The notes under the pieces: generated by a model
Told to the model about the DNA's origin: nothing
Seen by the model: the letters and a program-made list of their open reading frames with translations, nothing else
The model's database searches: none
From: Laspinema sp. D2d
GTDB taxonomy: Bacteria; Cyanobacteriota; Cyanobacteriia; Cyanobacteriales; Laspinemataceae
Direction: 5' to 3'
DNA: 64,000 bases
Assembly: GCF_025370755.1 (NCBI RefSeq)
Contig: NZ_JAMXFC010000015.1
Coordinates: forward strand, 62,001 to 126,000
Made by a program: the position numbers and the translations under genes
Part shown: one piece after another, positions 26,779 through 36,145 of the stretch
Position numbering within the stretch: position 1 is the stretch's first letter
Layout: every line of letters begins with the position of its first letter

Positions 26779-27264
26779 TCAAGCGTGAATCCCCAGCAAC
26801 TCAAAAAAGCCATCATCAAGTTCGTAACCGAGCATTTGAGAAAGAGAAATTAGCTTAGACTTACTGGGTACGCCATGTTCCTGCAACAGGTTAGCGAGGG
26901 TAAAAATTTTGTTCATCAAAAAAATTTCCAACGCTTCAGGGTTGTATTGAATGCCCTCGGTGCGATGAAACTCGTGAGGGACCAACATGGCGACATAGCG
27001 GGCGAATTCGCCGGATTTGCGATCAAGGATCAACGGTAACCAGGGATAGGTTGCATCTAGGCGGATAAACCACAGACGGATCTCGGGAATTTCTGAGAGT
27101 TCGCGGGGGTCCGATGGATCCCGAGGATAATCGATTTCAAATTGCCAGGATAGATCCGGGTCAGTGAAGGGTTGATCCGGCGATAAGTTAGCGATCGCCC
27201 CTCGGACGGGGGATAGGTCCAAATTGAGCAAACACTCGGAATTGAGGGCGATGGTAATTGTCAT
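26779..27264 (-). CDS. crr6: CRR6 family NDH-1 assembly factor
   Basis: 161 residues, the family length. In plants, CHLORORESPIRATORY REDUCTION 6 helps assemble the hydrophilic part of the chloroplast NDH complex; cyanobacterial homologues are thought to do the same for NDH-1 at the thylakoid. The characteristic block runs SEIPEIRLWFIRLDATYPWLP (near 77-97), then GEFARYVAMLVPHEFHRTEGIQYNPEALEIFLMNKIF (about 105-141). The N-terminus MTITIALNSECL is also typical. No signal peptide. It is monocistronic. Confidence 0.88.
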   Translation of the reverse strand: MTITIALNSECLLNLDLSPVRGAIANLSPDQPFTDPDLSWQFEIDYPRDPSDPRELSEIPEIRLWFIRLDATYPWLPLILDRKSGEFARYVAMLVPHEFHRTEGIQYNPEALEIFLMNKIFTLANLLQEHGVPSKSKLISLSQMLGYELDDGFFELLGIHA

Positions 27265-27654
27265 GAAACCAGGGGCAGGAGGTAGAACTAAAAGCAGAAA
27301 ATTTGAATGCAGGCGTTAAATCGGTAACCTATTCTACAGTATCAGGATAGGGTTGAGGGTTGCAGAGGGCGGATTCACCGAGGGGAGGATTTACCCGGGT
27401 CTACAACCGCAGAAAACGGCAGGGAGAGGGGGGTAGACCCCACTCATCTTCCCAGCGATCGCCCACGGACCAACGAAGCCTACGATAGAATTATCTCAAT
27501 CCTGTCAATGGGATGAGTCTGCTTCCCCTTGCTAAGTGACGAAATCCTAGCCGACCTTCATCGCCCCAATCGCTAATTTCCGGGTTCGGTGAAACCCGCT
27601 ATAACGATATAAAGGGGATAGGATACATCCTTAATTAATTGTGCCATTAAATGA
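27265..27654. other. Divergent promoter spacer, crr6 / fur-like gene
   Basis: No gene seen. TTAATTAATT near 27631-27640 just before the Fur-like gene is AT-rich and symmetric and could be part of an autoregulatory site, but it does not match a full Fur or PerR box that I can defend. Confidence 0.3.
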
Positions 27655-28158
27655 ATGCCTCAACACAAAACTATGAAAAAACAGGTAGTATCCGTTAAAC
27701 CCATTCGCTCCTTAGAAGATGCCCTCAACCGTTGCCAAATTTTGGGAATGCGACTCTCGCGACAGCGCCGCTTTATTTTAGAGTTGCTCTGGACTGAGCA
27801 AGAGCATCTTTCCGCTAGAGAAATTTACGATCGCCTCAATCGGGCGGGGAAGGCGATCGGACATACATCCGTCTACCAAAACCTGGAAGCGCTTTCAAAC
27901 CAAGGGATTATCGAATGCATCGAACGCTCAGATGGCCGGTTGTATGGGAATATCAGCGATGCTCACAGTCACGTTAACTGCATCGATACCAATCAACTAC
28001 TCGACGTTCAGATCGAATTACCCGAGGAATTAATCCGCCAAGTCGAAGCTCAAACTGGGGTCCGGATTGTGGAATATCAAATTAATTTTTTCGGATATCG
28101 GTATCAGGAATCCCAGGCTCAAGCGCAGAGTGCGACAGACCCCGGGGCGATCGCTTAG
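27655..28158 (+). CDS. Fur-family regulator, PerR/FurC-like
   Basis: 167 residues. A winged helix spans about 20-95 (RLSRQRRFILELLW, then HLSAREIYDRLN and GHTSVYQNLEALSNQGIIE), followed by the dimerisation domain with metal-ligand text ISDAHSHVNC (about 100-109). It lacks the C-terminal CxxC structural-zinc motifs, and the N-terminus KPIRSLEDALNRCQILGMRLSRQRR resembles the cyanobacterial PerR-type repressor (Synechocystis slr1738) more than FurA or Zur. The expected role is peroxide-responsive repression. The start could also be ATG 27673. No peroxidase gene is adjacent. Confidence 0.85.
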   Translation: MPQHKTMKKQVVSVKPIRSLEDALNRCQILGMRLSRQRRFILELLWTEQEHLSAREIYDRLNRAGKAIGHTSVYQNLEALSNQGIIECIERSDGRLYGNISDAHSHVNCIDTNQLLDVQIELPEELIRQVEAQTGVRIVEYQINFFGYRYQESQAQAQSATDPGAIA

Positions 28159-29169
28159 AGCGTTTGGGTAGGTCGGCCATCAAGAGGGTCAGAAACCCGG
28201 TTTTTTGGGGCTAGGATTGAATGGGGTATCCTGTTTTAGAGGGGGGGTATAGTAGGGGAAAAACAACCGGGTTTCTTGACCGACCTGCGGAGAATTAGCC
28301 CCAAACTAAGAACAGAAACCCAGATTTTTTCCCATCTATCTAATCTCGTCCTCCCCACTCAGGGTCGTGGCTAACCCTCTCCTGGACCTGCTGTAATTTA
28401 GGGGAGGCTGAACCTCCCGTTGAATGGAGTCGCCCTGAACCGGGAAATGCTCCGTAGAGAGGTTTATTCGGGATACCGCGTACTCAGAAGGGTCAAAGTT
28501 TCCGGTAAAATGCCCCCGGGGTATGAGTTTTGGATACCCGTTCCGAAAACCGTAAGATAAACGGCTTGAGAAGTGGAACAAAATCGCTATAGACTTTAGA
28601 CTTTTAGAAGCGCTTTGAAATCGGGGTTAAATCTTGAGCCGAGTTCAAGGGTCTCCATCGATAGACCTCCAGGGCGATCGCCTACCGGGTCAGCAACGAG
28701 AAAACTCTAGCCCCCTACACCGGAAAATCACCCTTGGGACGTGATGCATCAACCAACACGACAATCTATCCCCTAAATTGATCCTTTATCTTATAAATTT
28801 TCTAGGATGAGCAATCAAGGATATATCCAAAAAGAGGCTTGTCATAGAGACAAACAGATGCTCCCGGTTTCAATCGGGAACCGAAGCATCAGGCATGAGG
28901 TAAAAGCATTTGATACGGATGTATTTAAAAGACTCGGTTTTTAGCATGAATCTAAGCCATCAGGTAGAATCTAGGGTGATCCCCAAAGGAGTAACCACGG
29001 TTTATATCCTCGGGGGTGGGTATCGCTTGCAAGTGTGACCCTCAAGGGTAGACTGACTCGAAAAATAACAACACTGGAGAGACCCTATATTTTCCCGTCT
29101 CTACCCGGTAATCAAGAAGTAGCAAAGATGTGCCAATACAAGTCGGCATTGTAGGGACAGGCTGAACCA
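28159..29169. repeat. Long spacer with paired AAACCCGG/CCGGGTTT repeats
   Basis: Beginning about 30 bp after the Fur-like gene, CAGAAACCCGGTTTTTT (28190-28206), ACAACCGGGTTTCTTG (28264-28279) and AACAGAAACCCAGATTTTTT (from about 28311) form an inverted-repeat cluster. The same sequence family occurs at 36855-36935 and 58545-58612. The rest of the 1-kb spacer shows no supported gene. Confidence 0.6.
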
Positions 29170-31551
29170 ATGGTGAGAAAAGAATTTGACCAATCCAGTA
29201 CACAGCCAAACCACCGCATTCGGAGACGGCGGGATGGACGCATTAAACCAACGATCGCCGCTCGGTTATGGGGTGGGCGATCGCAACGCAATCACTCAGA
29301 AACTGGCGATACCTTAACCCAAGGCACAGAATTGGCCCAACACCCCCCGAAACCCGTCAAGCGGTGGGGTTGGAAATTCCGCCTTCCCGTCCTGAAAAAA
29401 ATGACAAATCAGGGTGCAAATCAGACGAGCGAGATGGTCCCCACAGAAGCTACACCTCGAACCGACAAGGGTCGAAGTCTGTTATGGGGATGGCATTTAC
29501 TCTGGCTGAGTCTGCTGGTAGCTTGTACGAGCATGGGAGCCGTATCCCTGCGGTGGTTACTCACCATGCCCCCACCGATTGATTGTGACGCCCTGGGAGT
29601 CGGTTCTACCGATCGCGATCGCCTCTACTGCGCCCAAAAGGCTGCCCAAACCGGGGACCTAGACCGCCTCGTCGCCGGAATCGCGCTCGTGGAAAGCTGG
29701 CCCACAGACCATCCTCTGCGAGGTCAAGGAGATAAATTAGTCGGGGAATGGTCAGCCCTGATTCTGGACTTGGCGCGGCAGAAATTTATGGCCGGGGATT
29801 TAAACGGTGCCCATGCCATTGCGGACAAAATTCCTAAAACCAGCCCAGCTTATGCCCAAGTGGAACAAGAATTACAACTGTGGGAGGCAGATTGGGACGA
29901 AGGAAAAGCGATCTACGATAAAGCTGAAGCTGCACTGAAAGCTCGCAACTGGACCGGAGTTGAGGATCAGATGCGAGAGTTGGTCAAATTGAATAACGTC
30001 CACTGGCGTTCCACCCGCTATGGAGAATTACAGCAGCGAATTGTCGCGGAAAAGGAAGCCTGGAAACAGTTAGAAGATGCCCGCTATTTGGTCTACAACC
30101 GGACAGCAGAGGAGTTAGTCCGGGCCATTGACCTAGCTAGACAAATTAATCCTCAACGATATGTTCGAGAGCAGGCGAATCAGGAGATTAATCGTTGGAG
30201 TGCAGAATTGCTGGCGATCGCCAAAACTCGCTTCCAAAGTGGCAATTTTAATGGGGCCATCTCTGCGGCTAAATGGATTCCCTCCGATACCACCGTTTAT
30301 GGGGAAAGTCAGGACTTGATTAACCTGAGTTCAGCCCGAGCCCTCGTCCAAAATGACAAACCCGCCGGACCCATTGCCGATCGCCTCTTTACCTTCCTAG
30401 AAGCGTCAGCCATCGCGGGTCAGATTCAATCGGACAGTCCCCTATACAGCCAAGCTCAAGAAAACTTGGTCCGATGGAATCAGCACAAACAGGACCTGGT
30501 TCAGGTTCAGATGGCCCAAGCCGTGGCGAGTTTCCGTCACCCCCTGCTCATGCAGTTGGCGATCGCCCAAGCGGAAATGGTGGGGAGGGATCGCCCCGGA
30601 CGTCTCGATGCTCAAACCCCGATCGCCCAATGGCGGAAGGAAATTGAACAAATTGAAGACCGAGGCTATGTTGTCGCCGCCAAGGCGATCGCCGACTCCA
30701 ATAATATTGTCGCTTTAAAAAATGCGATCGCCTCGGCCCAACAGGTCGCCCAAGGACGCCCCCTGCGCATTGAAGCCCAGACCCTGATTGCCCAATGGAA
30801 CAAACAGGTTGAAACCCTTGAAGATCAACCCATCCTCGCCAGCGCCCAGGCACTCGCCCAAGCCGGTCAACTCCAAGAAGCCATCAACGAAGCCAAAAAA
30901 ATTGCCGTAGGACGAGCCTTACATAAAGAAGCCTCCGATAATATCGGAAAATGGGTCAGCGAGATTCAAATTGCGGAAGACCAACCGATTCTGGACCAAG
31001 CGGCAACCTTGGCGGCCCAGGGGAGTCTCACCAAGGCGATCGATACCGCCTCTAAAATTCGCTCGGGTCGTGCTTTGTATTCTGAAGCCCGAACAGCGAT
31101 CGCGCGTTGGAATGCCCAACTCGATGCCATCTATGCCGCCCGGGAAGCGGAAGCAGCCCGCTCTTCCTATCAAGCCCCCGCTCCGGCTCCGGTCTATCAA
31201 GCCCCAGCTCCGGTTTATCAAGAACCCGCTCCGGTTTATCAAGAACCCGCTCCGGTTTATCAAGAACCCGCTCCGGTTTATCAAGAACCCGCTCAGGTCT
31301 ATCAAGAGCCGGAACCCTACTATGAGCCGGAACCCTATCAAGAGCCAGCGCCCGCCTATGAGCCGGAGCCCTACTATGAGCCGGAACCCGCCTATGAGCC
31401 ACCGGCTCAAGCCTATCAAGAGCCAGAACCCTACTATGAAGAACAACCCAGTTCTTATTACGAGGAGCCAGAACCCTACTATGAAGACCCAGTTCCAGCC
31501 TCCAACTCTGAAGACTCCTATGCTCCCTTACCCATTGATGGGATTGAATAA
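29170..31551 (+). CDS. Membrane-anchored helical-repeat protein with a YQEP-rich tail
   Basis: 793 residues. Residues 1-100 are a basic, probably cytoplasmic region. One membrane segment lies at about 103-131 (LLWGWHLLWLSLLVACTSMG). Residues about 140-655 are repeated helical units, each with a recurring ILAxAxxLAxxGxLxxAIxxAxxI pattern and GRALxxEA turns, resembling TPR/SEL-like arrays. Residues about 665-793 are low complexity with APVYQEP heptads and YYEPEP motifs. The tail DNA holds four identical 21-bp units (31207-31290). Pro/Tyr/Glu-rich tails often act as flexible spacers or docking tracks. No function is recognised; it looks like a cyanobacteria-specific protein. Confidence 0.85.
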   Translation: MVRKEFDQSSTQPNHRIRRRRDGRIKPTIAARLWGGRSQRNHSETGDTLTQGTELAQHPPKPVKRWGWKFRLPVLKKMTNQGANQTSEMVPTEATPRTDKGRSLLWGWHLLWLSLLVACTSMGAVSLRWLLTMPPPIDCDALGVGSTDRDRLYCAQKAAQTGDLDRLVAGIALVESWPTDHPLRGQGDKLVGEWSALILDLARQKFMAGDLNGAHAIADKIPKTSPAYAQVEQELQLWEADWDEGKAIYDKAEAALKARNWTGVEDQMRELVKLNNVHWRSTRYGELQQRIVAEKEAWKQLEDARYLVYNRTAEELVRAIDLARQINPQRYVREQANQEINRWSAELLAIAKTRFQSGNFNGAISAAKWIPSDTTVYGESQDLINLSSARALVQNDKPAGPIADRLFTFLEASAIAGQIQSDSPLYSQAQENLVRWNQHKQDLVQVQMAQAVASFRHPLLMQLAIAQAEMVGRDRPGRLDAQTPIAQWRKEIEQIEDRGYVVAAKAIADSNNIVALKNAIASAQQVAQGRPLRIEAQTLIAQWNKQVETLEDQPILASAQALAQAGQLQEAINEAKKIAVGRALHKEASDNIGKWVSEIQIAEDQPILDQAATLAAQGSLTKAIDTASKIRSGRALYSEARTAIARWNAQLDAIYAAREAEAARSSYQAPAPAPVYQAPAPVYQEPAPVYQEPAPVYQEPAPVYQEPAQVYQEPEPYYEPEPYQEPAPAYEPEPYYEPEPAYEPPAQAYQEPEPYYEEQPSSYYEEPEPYYEDPVPASNSEDSYAPLPIDGIE
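31207..31290 (+). repeat. Four identical 21-bp tandem repeats in a coding tail
   Basis: The unit GCTCCGGTTTATCAAGAACC followed by C (APVYQEP) occurs four times without change, flanked by diverged copies from about 31185 to 31500. The period of 21 keeps all reading frames open, which explains long ORFs in other frames here. Confidence 0.9.
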
Positions 31552-31725
31552 AATCGCCTTCCTGGGGTCACCTGCGATGGAAATTGAGGGTTTGTGCGTC
31601 ACAATGGAATCTGGACACCAACCACCGCACTCGGGGGGTCGGCAAAACGGCTGAGCCTTTCCCGGCTTTTCCCGACTTGCGCTATTCTGGCTCCCCTGTC
31701 TTACGCCCTTTAACTCATTTTTGCC

Positions 31726-33615
31726 GTGAGTCACCCCCCTTTTCAACTGCTATTGATTGATCAGGACCCAATTTTCTTATTGGGTCTGTCTAGCTTGTGT
31801 CAGCAATCAACGGATCTGCAAGTGGTGGGTCAAACCACTGACGGGATTTGTGCTTTAGAGATACTCTTGACTCTGGCTACTCCCACAGAGCCGACACAGA
31901 GCGACTCCCCTCCTGCCGATCGCCCGGTGGATGTGGTGCTGTTGGACTGGGACTTAGGCGACAGGGAACCCGCCGGGGTCACGAGTGCCACGGTCATGGC
32001 AGAACTTTGGGAACGATACCCTCGGGTGTCTCTGTTGTTGTTGGGCCGATCGCCCGACCCTAACCCCGGAGGGATGGAGTATCTTGGGAATGTCCAGGGA
32101 TACTGCCCGAAAGGGATAGCGGGCTCGGAACTGCTTCAGGCAATCCGGACTGTGGCATCGGGGGAAACTTATTGGGGTAGCGGGGGAAATCTTGGGGTCT
32201 CAACGGGGCCAAGTCCGAGTCTTTCGAGGCGGGGTGGACTCATTAGCTTTCTGGTCGAAGACCTACGGCTCTCGGGTTTGCGTCAAATTGATACCGAAAT
32301 TCGCCAGGTTGATCAGTATCTGCAAGGCGATCGCTTATCGGATTTTGACCGCTTGTTTTGGCAGGGCCGCCGCCGGGAACTCCTCACCGCTCGTTGGATG
32401 GTGAATAAGTTGTTGGCTCCCCCTGTGAATCAACCGCCACCCCCTCAGTCTGCGAACCCTGGCGATCGCCGTCCTCCTGTCAATTCTCCCCGGTCCCCTC
32501 AGCGCATTTCTGCACCTCCAGAACGCCCCAATCGCCCCCGACCATCAAGCGATCGCTCTAGCCTCGTCAGAGCGGCTGGGGCTGAATTATTACCTCCCAC
32601 GGGTTCAGAACTGAGCCCGATTCCCCTGCCTCGCCCATTACTGGAGGCAGTCGCCGAGAAAATAGAGACGCCCTTGGCAAACCTCACCGATAGCGTTATA
32701 GAACTTGATATCTTGCACCTTGACAAAAAGCAAGAATTGCTCTCTACAGTTCTGCACCAATTTGAGGAAATTTTGGCGCAACTTCAGTATGCTCAAGTTC
32801 AGGCGATGGAACTCCCCTCAAAACGCGATCGCATCATCCGCGACTTATGGGAAATGTCCGTGACTGCCTATTTTGGGAAATACTATTCCATCACCTTCGG
32901 ATTAGGGCATTCCTTCCCCTCCGCCCTCGGTGAATTTGACCTCGTACCCTTTTTACTGGAAGAAATCGAGACCGTCGAAGGGGCTCTATTAAATAAAATC
33001 CCCCTGGTTCTGGATTTATTAGCCTATCTCCTCTACCAAATTCCCTTGGCGATCGAAAATGTTACCTACCCCCCAGAAGACCCAAAAGCCATCGATCGCG
33101 CCACTGCCTTACTGGAAAACCTCATTATTCAGGTTGCTAATGCCGTTATCCAACCCCTCTTAAATCGCGTCGCTGATGTAGAAGAAATTAAACTCAACTT
33201 TTTAGATAAGCACTGGCTATCCACCCGAGAAATTGAGCGATTTAGAAATGATTTGTCCTGGAAATATCGGCGGCAAAATCTCTGGGTAGAACCGAAAGCT
33301 ATCTTTGAAAGCCGACATTGGCTCTATATCTTGGACGATGGCGGGATTAAACAAATTCAAATTTATTCCCCACGACGGCAAGAATTAGTCGCACTCAAAG
33401 GACTGCGCCTCTGGGTGACCTTGCTGCTAGAAACCCGCGATGCCATCTCCCCTCGGATTAAAGCGGTTTTGCTCTCCCTGGGGAATAGTGCGCGATATTT
33501 GCTCATTCAATTGGGGAAAGGGATTGGGTTAATTGGGCGGGGGATTCTGCAAGGGATTGGCAGTTCGTTCCAAGAAAGCCGATTTTCCCGAAATCGCGAA
33601 GAGCAAAATCGTTAA
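31726..33615 (+). CDS. Receiver-like plus DUF3685 protein
   Basis: 629 residues from GTG 31726. The N-terminal 140 or so residues resemble a response-regulator receiver (FQLLLIDQDPIFLLGLSSLCQQSTDLQVVGQT, with DVVLLDWDLGDREP supplying a candidate phospho-acceptor Asp, and VQGYCPKGIAGSELLQAIRTV for the Lys region). A Pro/Ser-rich linker spans about 225-285. The C-terminal 330 or so residues match DUF3685 (LDKHWLSTREIERFRNDLSWKYR, RQELVALKGLRLWVTLLLETRDAISPR), a cyanobacterial and plastid family of unknown function. No DNA-binding domain is present, so it is not a standard transcription regulator. Confidence 0.82.
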   Translation: MSHPPFQLLLIDQDPIFLLGLSSLCQQSTDLQVVGQTTDGICALEILLTLATPTEPTQSDSPPADRPVDVVLLDWDLGDREPAGVTSATVMAELWERYPRVSLLLLGRSPDPNPGGMEYLGNVQGYCPKGIAGSELLQAIRTVASGETYWGSGGNLGVSTGPSPSLSRRGGLISFLVEDLRLSGLRQIDTEIRQVDQYLQGDRLSDFDRLFWQGRRRELLTARWMVNKLLAPPVNQPPPPQSANPGDRRPPVNSPRSPQRISAPPERPNRPRPSSDRSSLVRAAGAELLPPTGSELSPIPLPRPLLEAVAEKIETPLANLTDSVIELDILHLDKKQELLSTVLHQFEEILAQLQYAQVQAMELPSKRDRIIRDLWEMSVTAYFGKYYSITFGLGHSFPSALGEFDLVPFLLEEIETVEGALLNKIPLVLDLLAYLLYQIPLAIENVTYPPEDPKAIDRATALLENLIIQVANAVIQPLLNRVADVEEIKLNFLDKHWLSTREIERFRNDLSWKYRRQNLWVEPKAIFESRHWLYILDDGGIKQIQIYSPRRQELVALKGLRLWVTLLLETRDAISPRIKAVLLSLGNSARYLLIQLGKGIGLIGRGILQGIGSSFQESRFSRNREEQNR

Positions 33616-34070
33616 GGGCGATCGCCTGGGGTGTCAGAGTTGCAGTAGTCCCCCTGCCTGCCATTGCGCCCGAGGATTAGACCCGGTTAAGGGAGTTTTG
33701 TGGCTTCGGCGATCGGCCCTTGTGCCATTGCAGAACAACGGTTTTCAGGCCCTGCTGATGCTTCCGACAATCCCAGTTTGAATCCGTTTCCAAAAATTTC
33801 TGAGTTGATTGCGATCATCTCCGGCTTATGCCGTTAAAATCCCTAGAATAGGATTCTACAACCCCATCTTAAAAATGAGATCCAGTGTTGCTAGAATCAG
33901 AATCCCGAGAGTAACCCTTGCTCCTGGCTCCTCCAATCGCTCTGGAAAAAGGGAACGAGTCTGTTCCCCCAGGGGTGGCAAGGGGGTTCCGATAGATTTC
34001 TCTGTTCCCGGTAACAGAGAAGCCTTCTTGTAATCTCTAGCAATTATCGTAAACCAAGAGAAGTTAGGCC
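33616..34070. other. Spacer, no gene recognised
   Basis: Holds one HIP1-type site just after the DUF3685 stop and otherwise unremarkable sequence. ORFs here are short and unsupported. Confidence 0.35.
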
Positions 34071-35186
34071 GTGCAAAAACTGAACCCTGTATTCGTGAGT
34101 CTCCTGTTGTTAGGAGGAATCAGCATGATCACCCCATCGGTTACCCTAGGGGCAACCGAACCTCTATTGTTAGCACAGGCGGCCCAAAATAATGAGAATC
34201 TGAACCGCGAGGTTAATGAACTGTTACGACAAGGGCGAGAATTTGTGGATGCGGGGGATTATGCCAACGCTATCCAAGTTTATTTACAAGCTGCCAACTT
34301 AGATGGTCAAAACGCCCGGATTTTTTCGGGTATCGGTTTTTTGCAAGCTACGCAGCAAAATTTTGAAGCCGCCGTCAATGCCTTTCAGCAGGCGACTTCT
34401 CTGGAACCGGACAATGCAGATTTCCAATATGCCCTCGGTTATGCCTTGGCAAATTTGGGTAATAATGAGGCGGCATCGGTGGCCTACCGACGATCGGCCC
34501 AACTGGATCCGGAGAACCTGAATGCTCAAATCGGGTTAGGGGTGGTTTTGTTGCGCCAAGAAGACTATGACGGAGCATTACTGGCTTTTCAACAGGTGAC
34601 CAGTCGCGATACAAGATACTGGCAAGCCTACGAGTCAATAGGGGCCGCGTTATTGCAGCAGGGACGGATTGAGGAGGCTGTCACCGCACTCCAACAAGCG
34701 GCAGCGTTGGCCCCCCAACAAGGCAGTATTCAAATGATTTTAGGGGTGGCGTTTCTGACTGAAGGCAAGACTAAGGAAGCGTTGGAAACGTTTAAACAAG
34801 CAGCCCAACTTGAACCGCGAAATGCCCAACTTCAGTTGGCGATCGGCAAACTGCTCCAGGATCAGGGTCAGTTGATTGAAGCTCTTGTCACGTATCAAAG
34901 AGCAGCGAGTTTAGCGCCGGATTTAATAGAGCCCCATGCTGCGATCGCTGCCATTCATCTCCAGCAAGAAGACTATTTACAGGCGATCGTCGGCTACCGT
35001 CGATTAACGGAACTGGCTCCCGATAATGGGGATGCTTATTATAATTTGGCCCTGGCTTTAAGAGGACGTAATCGCATTTCAGAGGCGATCGAGCAATTGC
35101 AAAAAGCCCAGGAGCTTTATAAGCAGCAGGGTGAAAATGAAAAATTGAAAAAAGTCGAGGCACTTCTAAGCGAGCTTGAGCGTTAA
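34071..35186 (+). CDS. Exported tetratricopeptide-repeat protein
   Basis: 371 residues from GTG 34071. A signal peptide is clear (MQKLNPVFVSLLLLGGISMI, with cleavage likely after VTLGA or LLLAQA). About nine consecutive 34-residue TPR units follow from residue 50 to 360, with the usual G-Y-A-N and A-L-D-P spacing (YANAIQVYLQAANLDGQNAR, then AVNAFQQATSLEPDNADF). It is probably periplasmic or lipid-associated and acts as a protein-binding scaffold; the partner is unknown. The neighbouring DUF928 gene is convergent, so no operon is implied. Confidence 0.85.
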   Translation: MQKLNPVFVSLLLLGGISMITPSVTLGATEPLLLAQAAQNNENLNREVNELLRQGREFVDAGDYANAIQVYLQAANLDGQNARIFSGIGFLQATQQNFEAAVNAFQQATSLEPDNADFQYALGYALANLGNNEAASVAYRRSAQLDPENLNAQIGLGVVLLRQEDYDGALLAFQQVTSRDTRYWQAYESIGAALLQQGRIEEAVTALQQAAALAPQQGSIQMILGVAFLTEGKTKEALETFKQAAQLEPRNAQLQLAIGKLLQDQGQLIEALVTYQRAASLAPDLIEPHAAIAAIHLQQEDYLQAIVGYRRLTELAPDNGDAYYNLALALRGRNRISEAIEQLQKAQELYKQQGENEKLKKVEALLSELER

Positions 35187-35284
35187 TTATCAGCACTCCC
35201 GAAAGGGGGAAGCGGGGAAAGATGGGGGAGGTGTAAAAAATTCATCCTTCATCCTTCAAGAGTCCCCCTTGAGAATTACCGCTT

Positions 35285-36145
35285 TCATGGATTGGTTTCA
35301 GACTGGGGTTCGGTGGATCGGCTTTGTTGATCCTCCGGGACTTCTACGGTGATCTCTTGAACGAGGGGGACCTCCGCTACATTTTGGAGATTAATGGAAG
35401 TGATGAGTTCTTGCCACTCACTTCTGATATCGGCATTATTGGGATTACTCCGGCGCAGTTTAGCCAGCATCGCGATCGCCTCATGCCAAATGCCATTGCG
35501 CGCATAAACTTGCGCCCGTTCTAGGTCCGAGGTGGTAGCGGCTAACTGTTCCGTTAAACTGGCGCTGGCTTCGATTCGGCGCACCCAGCCTTGCACATAA
35601 ACATCAGCAGCCCGATCTTCTGGGTTACAAATAATTGAAAAGTACCAGCGATAGCTGTCATTAATTTCTAAGGGGGGTAAACTCGCATTTTCCGGCAGGT
35701 TCAAGCTAACAATTCCGGCTTCACCTTTGGTGCGAAATGTCGTTTCATAAATGACTTTTTCACCCTTTTCATCCATCAGCACGAATTCTACACCCGTGGC
35801 GGAAGTCGGTGGCAAATACCAAAAGAATGTAGGATAGGCTTCTACGGTTAATCCCATTGTTGTTTCCGGGACTAAAGCGGTTAAGGCATGATCCGTCGGA
35901 CCATCGCCGGTGACGCTGCAGCCACGACTACCCCCCCCAATCCGTCGTCCGGGAGCGCCTGGATCTACGATGTCAAAAGGACTTCCCCCTCGGGTCCCTC
36001 CGCCAACCCGTCCTCGCGGTGCACCTACATTATCTGGGGGGACAAATTCGGCGGCAGACATGGGTAGGGTTCCCCCTGTTAAAAATTGCAGGGTTACTGC
36101 AATACTAGCCAGTATTGATGGAGTCCAATATTTTGTATTTATCAT
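35285..36145 (-). CDS. DUF928 domain secreted protein
   Basis: 286 residues with a signal-like N-terminus (SILASIAVTLQFLTGGTLPMSAA). Two Gly/Arg-rich motifs follow (GAPRGRVGGGTRGG and GAPGRRIGGGSRGC, about 41-76). The DUF928 core has LTALVPETTMGLTVEAYPTFFWYLP (about 87-111) and NDSYRWYFSIICNPEDRAADVYVQGWVRRIE (about 162-192), a beta-sandwich-like region of unknown role, then a helical tail. DUF928 is mainly cyanobacterial and is often near CHASE2 proteins. Here a CHASE2-adenylate cyclase gene lies about 800 bp away on the same strand, consistent with that association. Confidence 0.85.
   Translation of the reverse strand: MINTKYWTPSILASIAVTLQFLTGGTLPMSAAEFVPPDNVGAPRGRVGGGTRGGSPFDIVDPGAPGRRIGGGSRGCSVTGDGPTDHALTALVPETTMGLTVEAYPTFFWYLPPTSATGVEFVLMDEKGEKVIYETTFRTKGEAGIVSLNLPENASLPPLEINDSYRWYFSIICNPEDRAADVYVQGWVRRIEASASLTEQLAATTSDLERAQVYARNGIWHEAIAMLAKLRRSNPNNADIRSEWQELITSINLQNVAEVPLVQEITVEVPEDQQSRSTEPQSETNP

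Noticed and set aside
27600-27660. Fur or PerR box before the Fur-like gene
   Set aside because: The AT-rich TTAATTAATT is symmetric but too short and does not match a full 15-19 bp box.
31207-31290. CRISPR-like tandem repeat
   Set aside because: Units are contiguous 21-bp coding repeats without spacers; no cas genes nearby.
30919-31446. Minus-strand ORF of 175 codons
   Set aside because: It is a shadow of the 21-bp coding repeat, which keeps all frames open; its composition is a translation of the same repeat.
30971-31654. Plus-strand ORF of 227 codons in another frame
   Set aside because: Same cause: low-complexity repeat region overlapping the YQEP protein. No Shine-Dalgarno and no family features.
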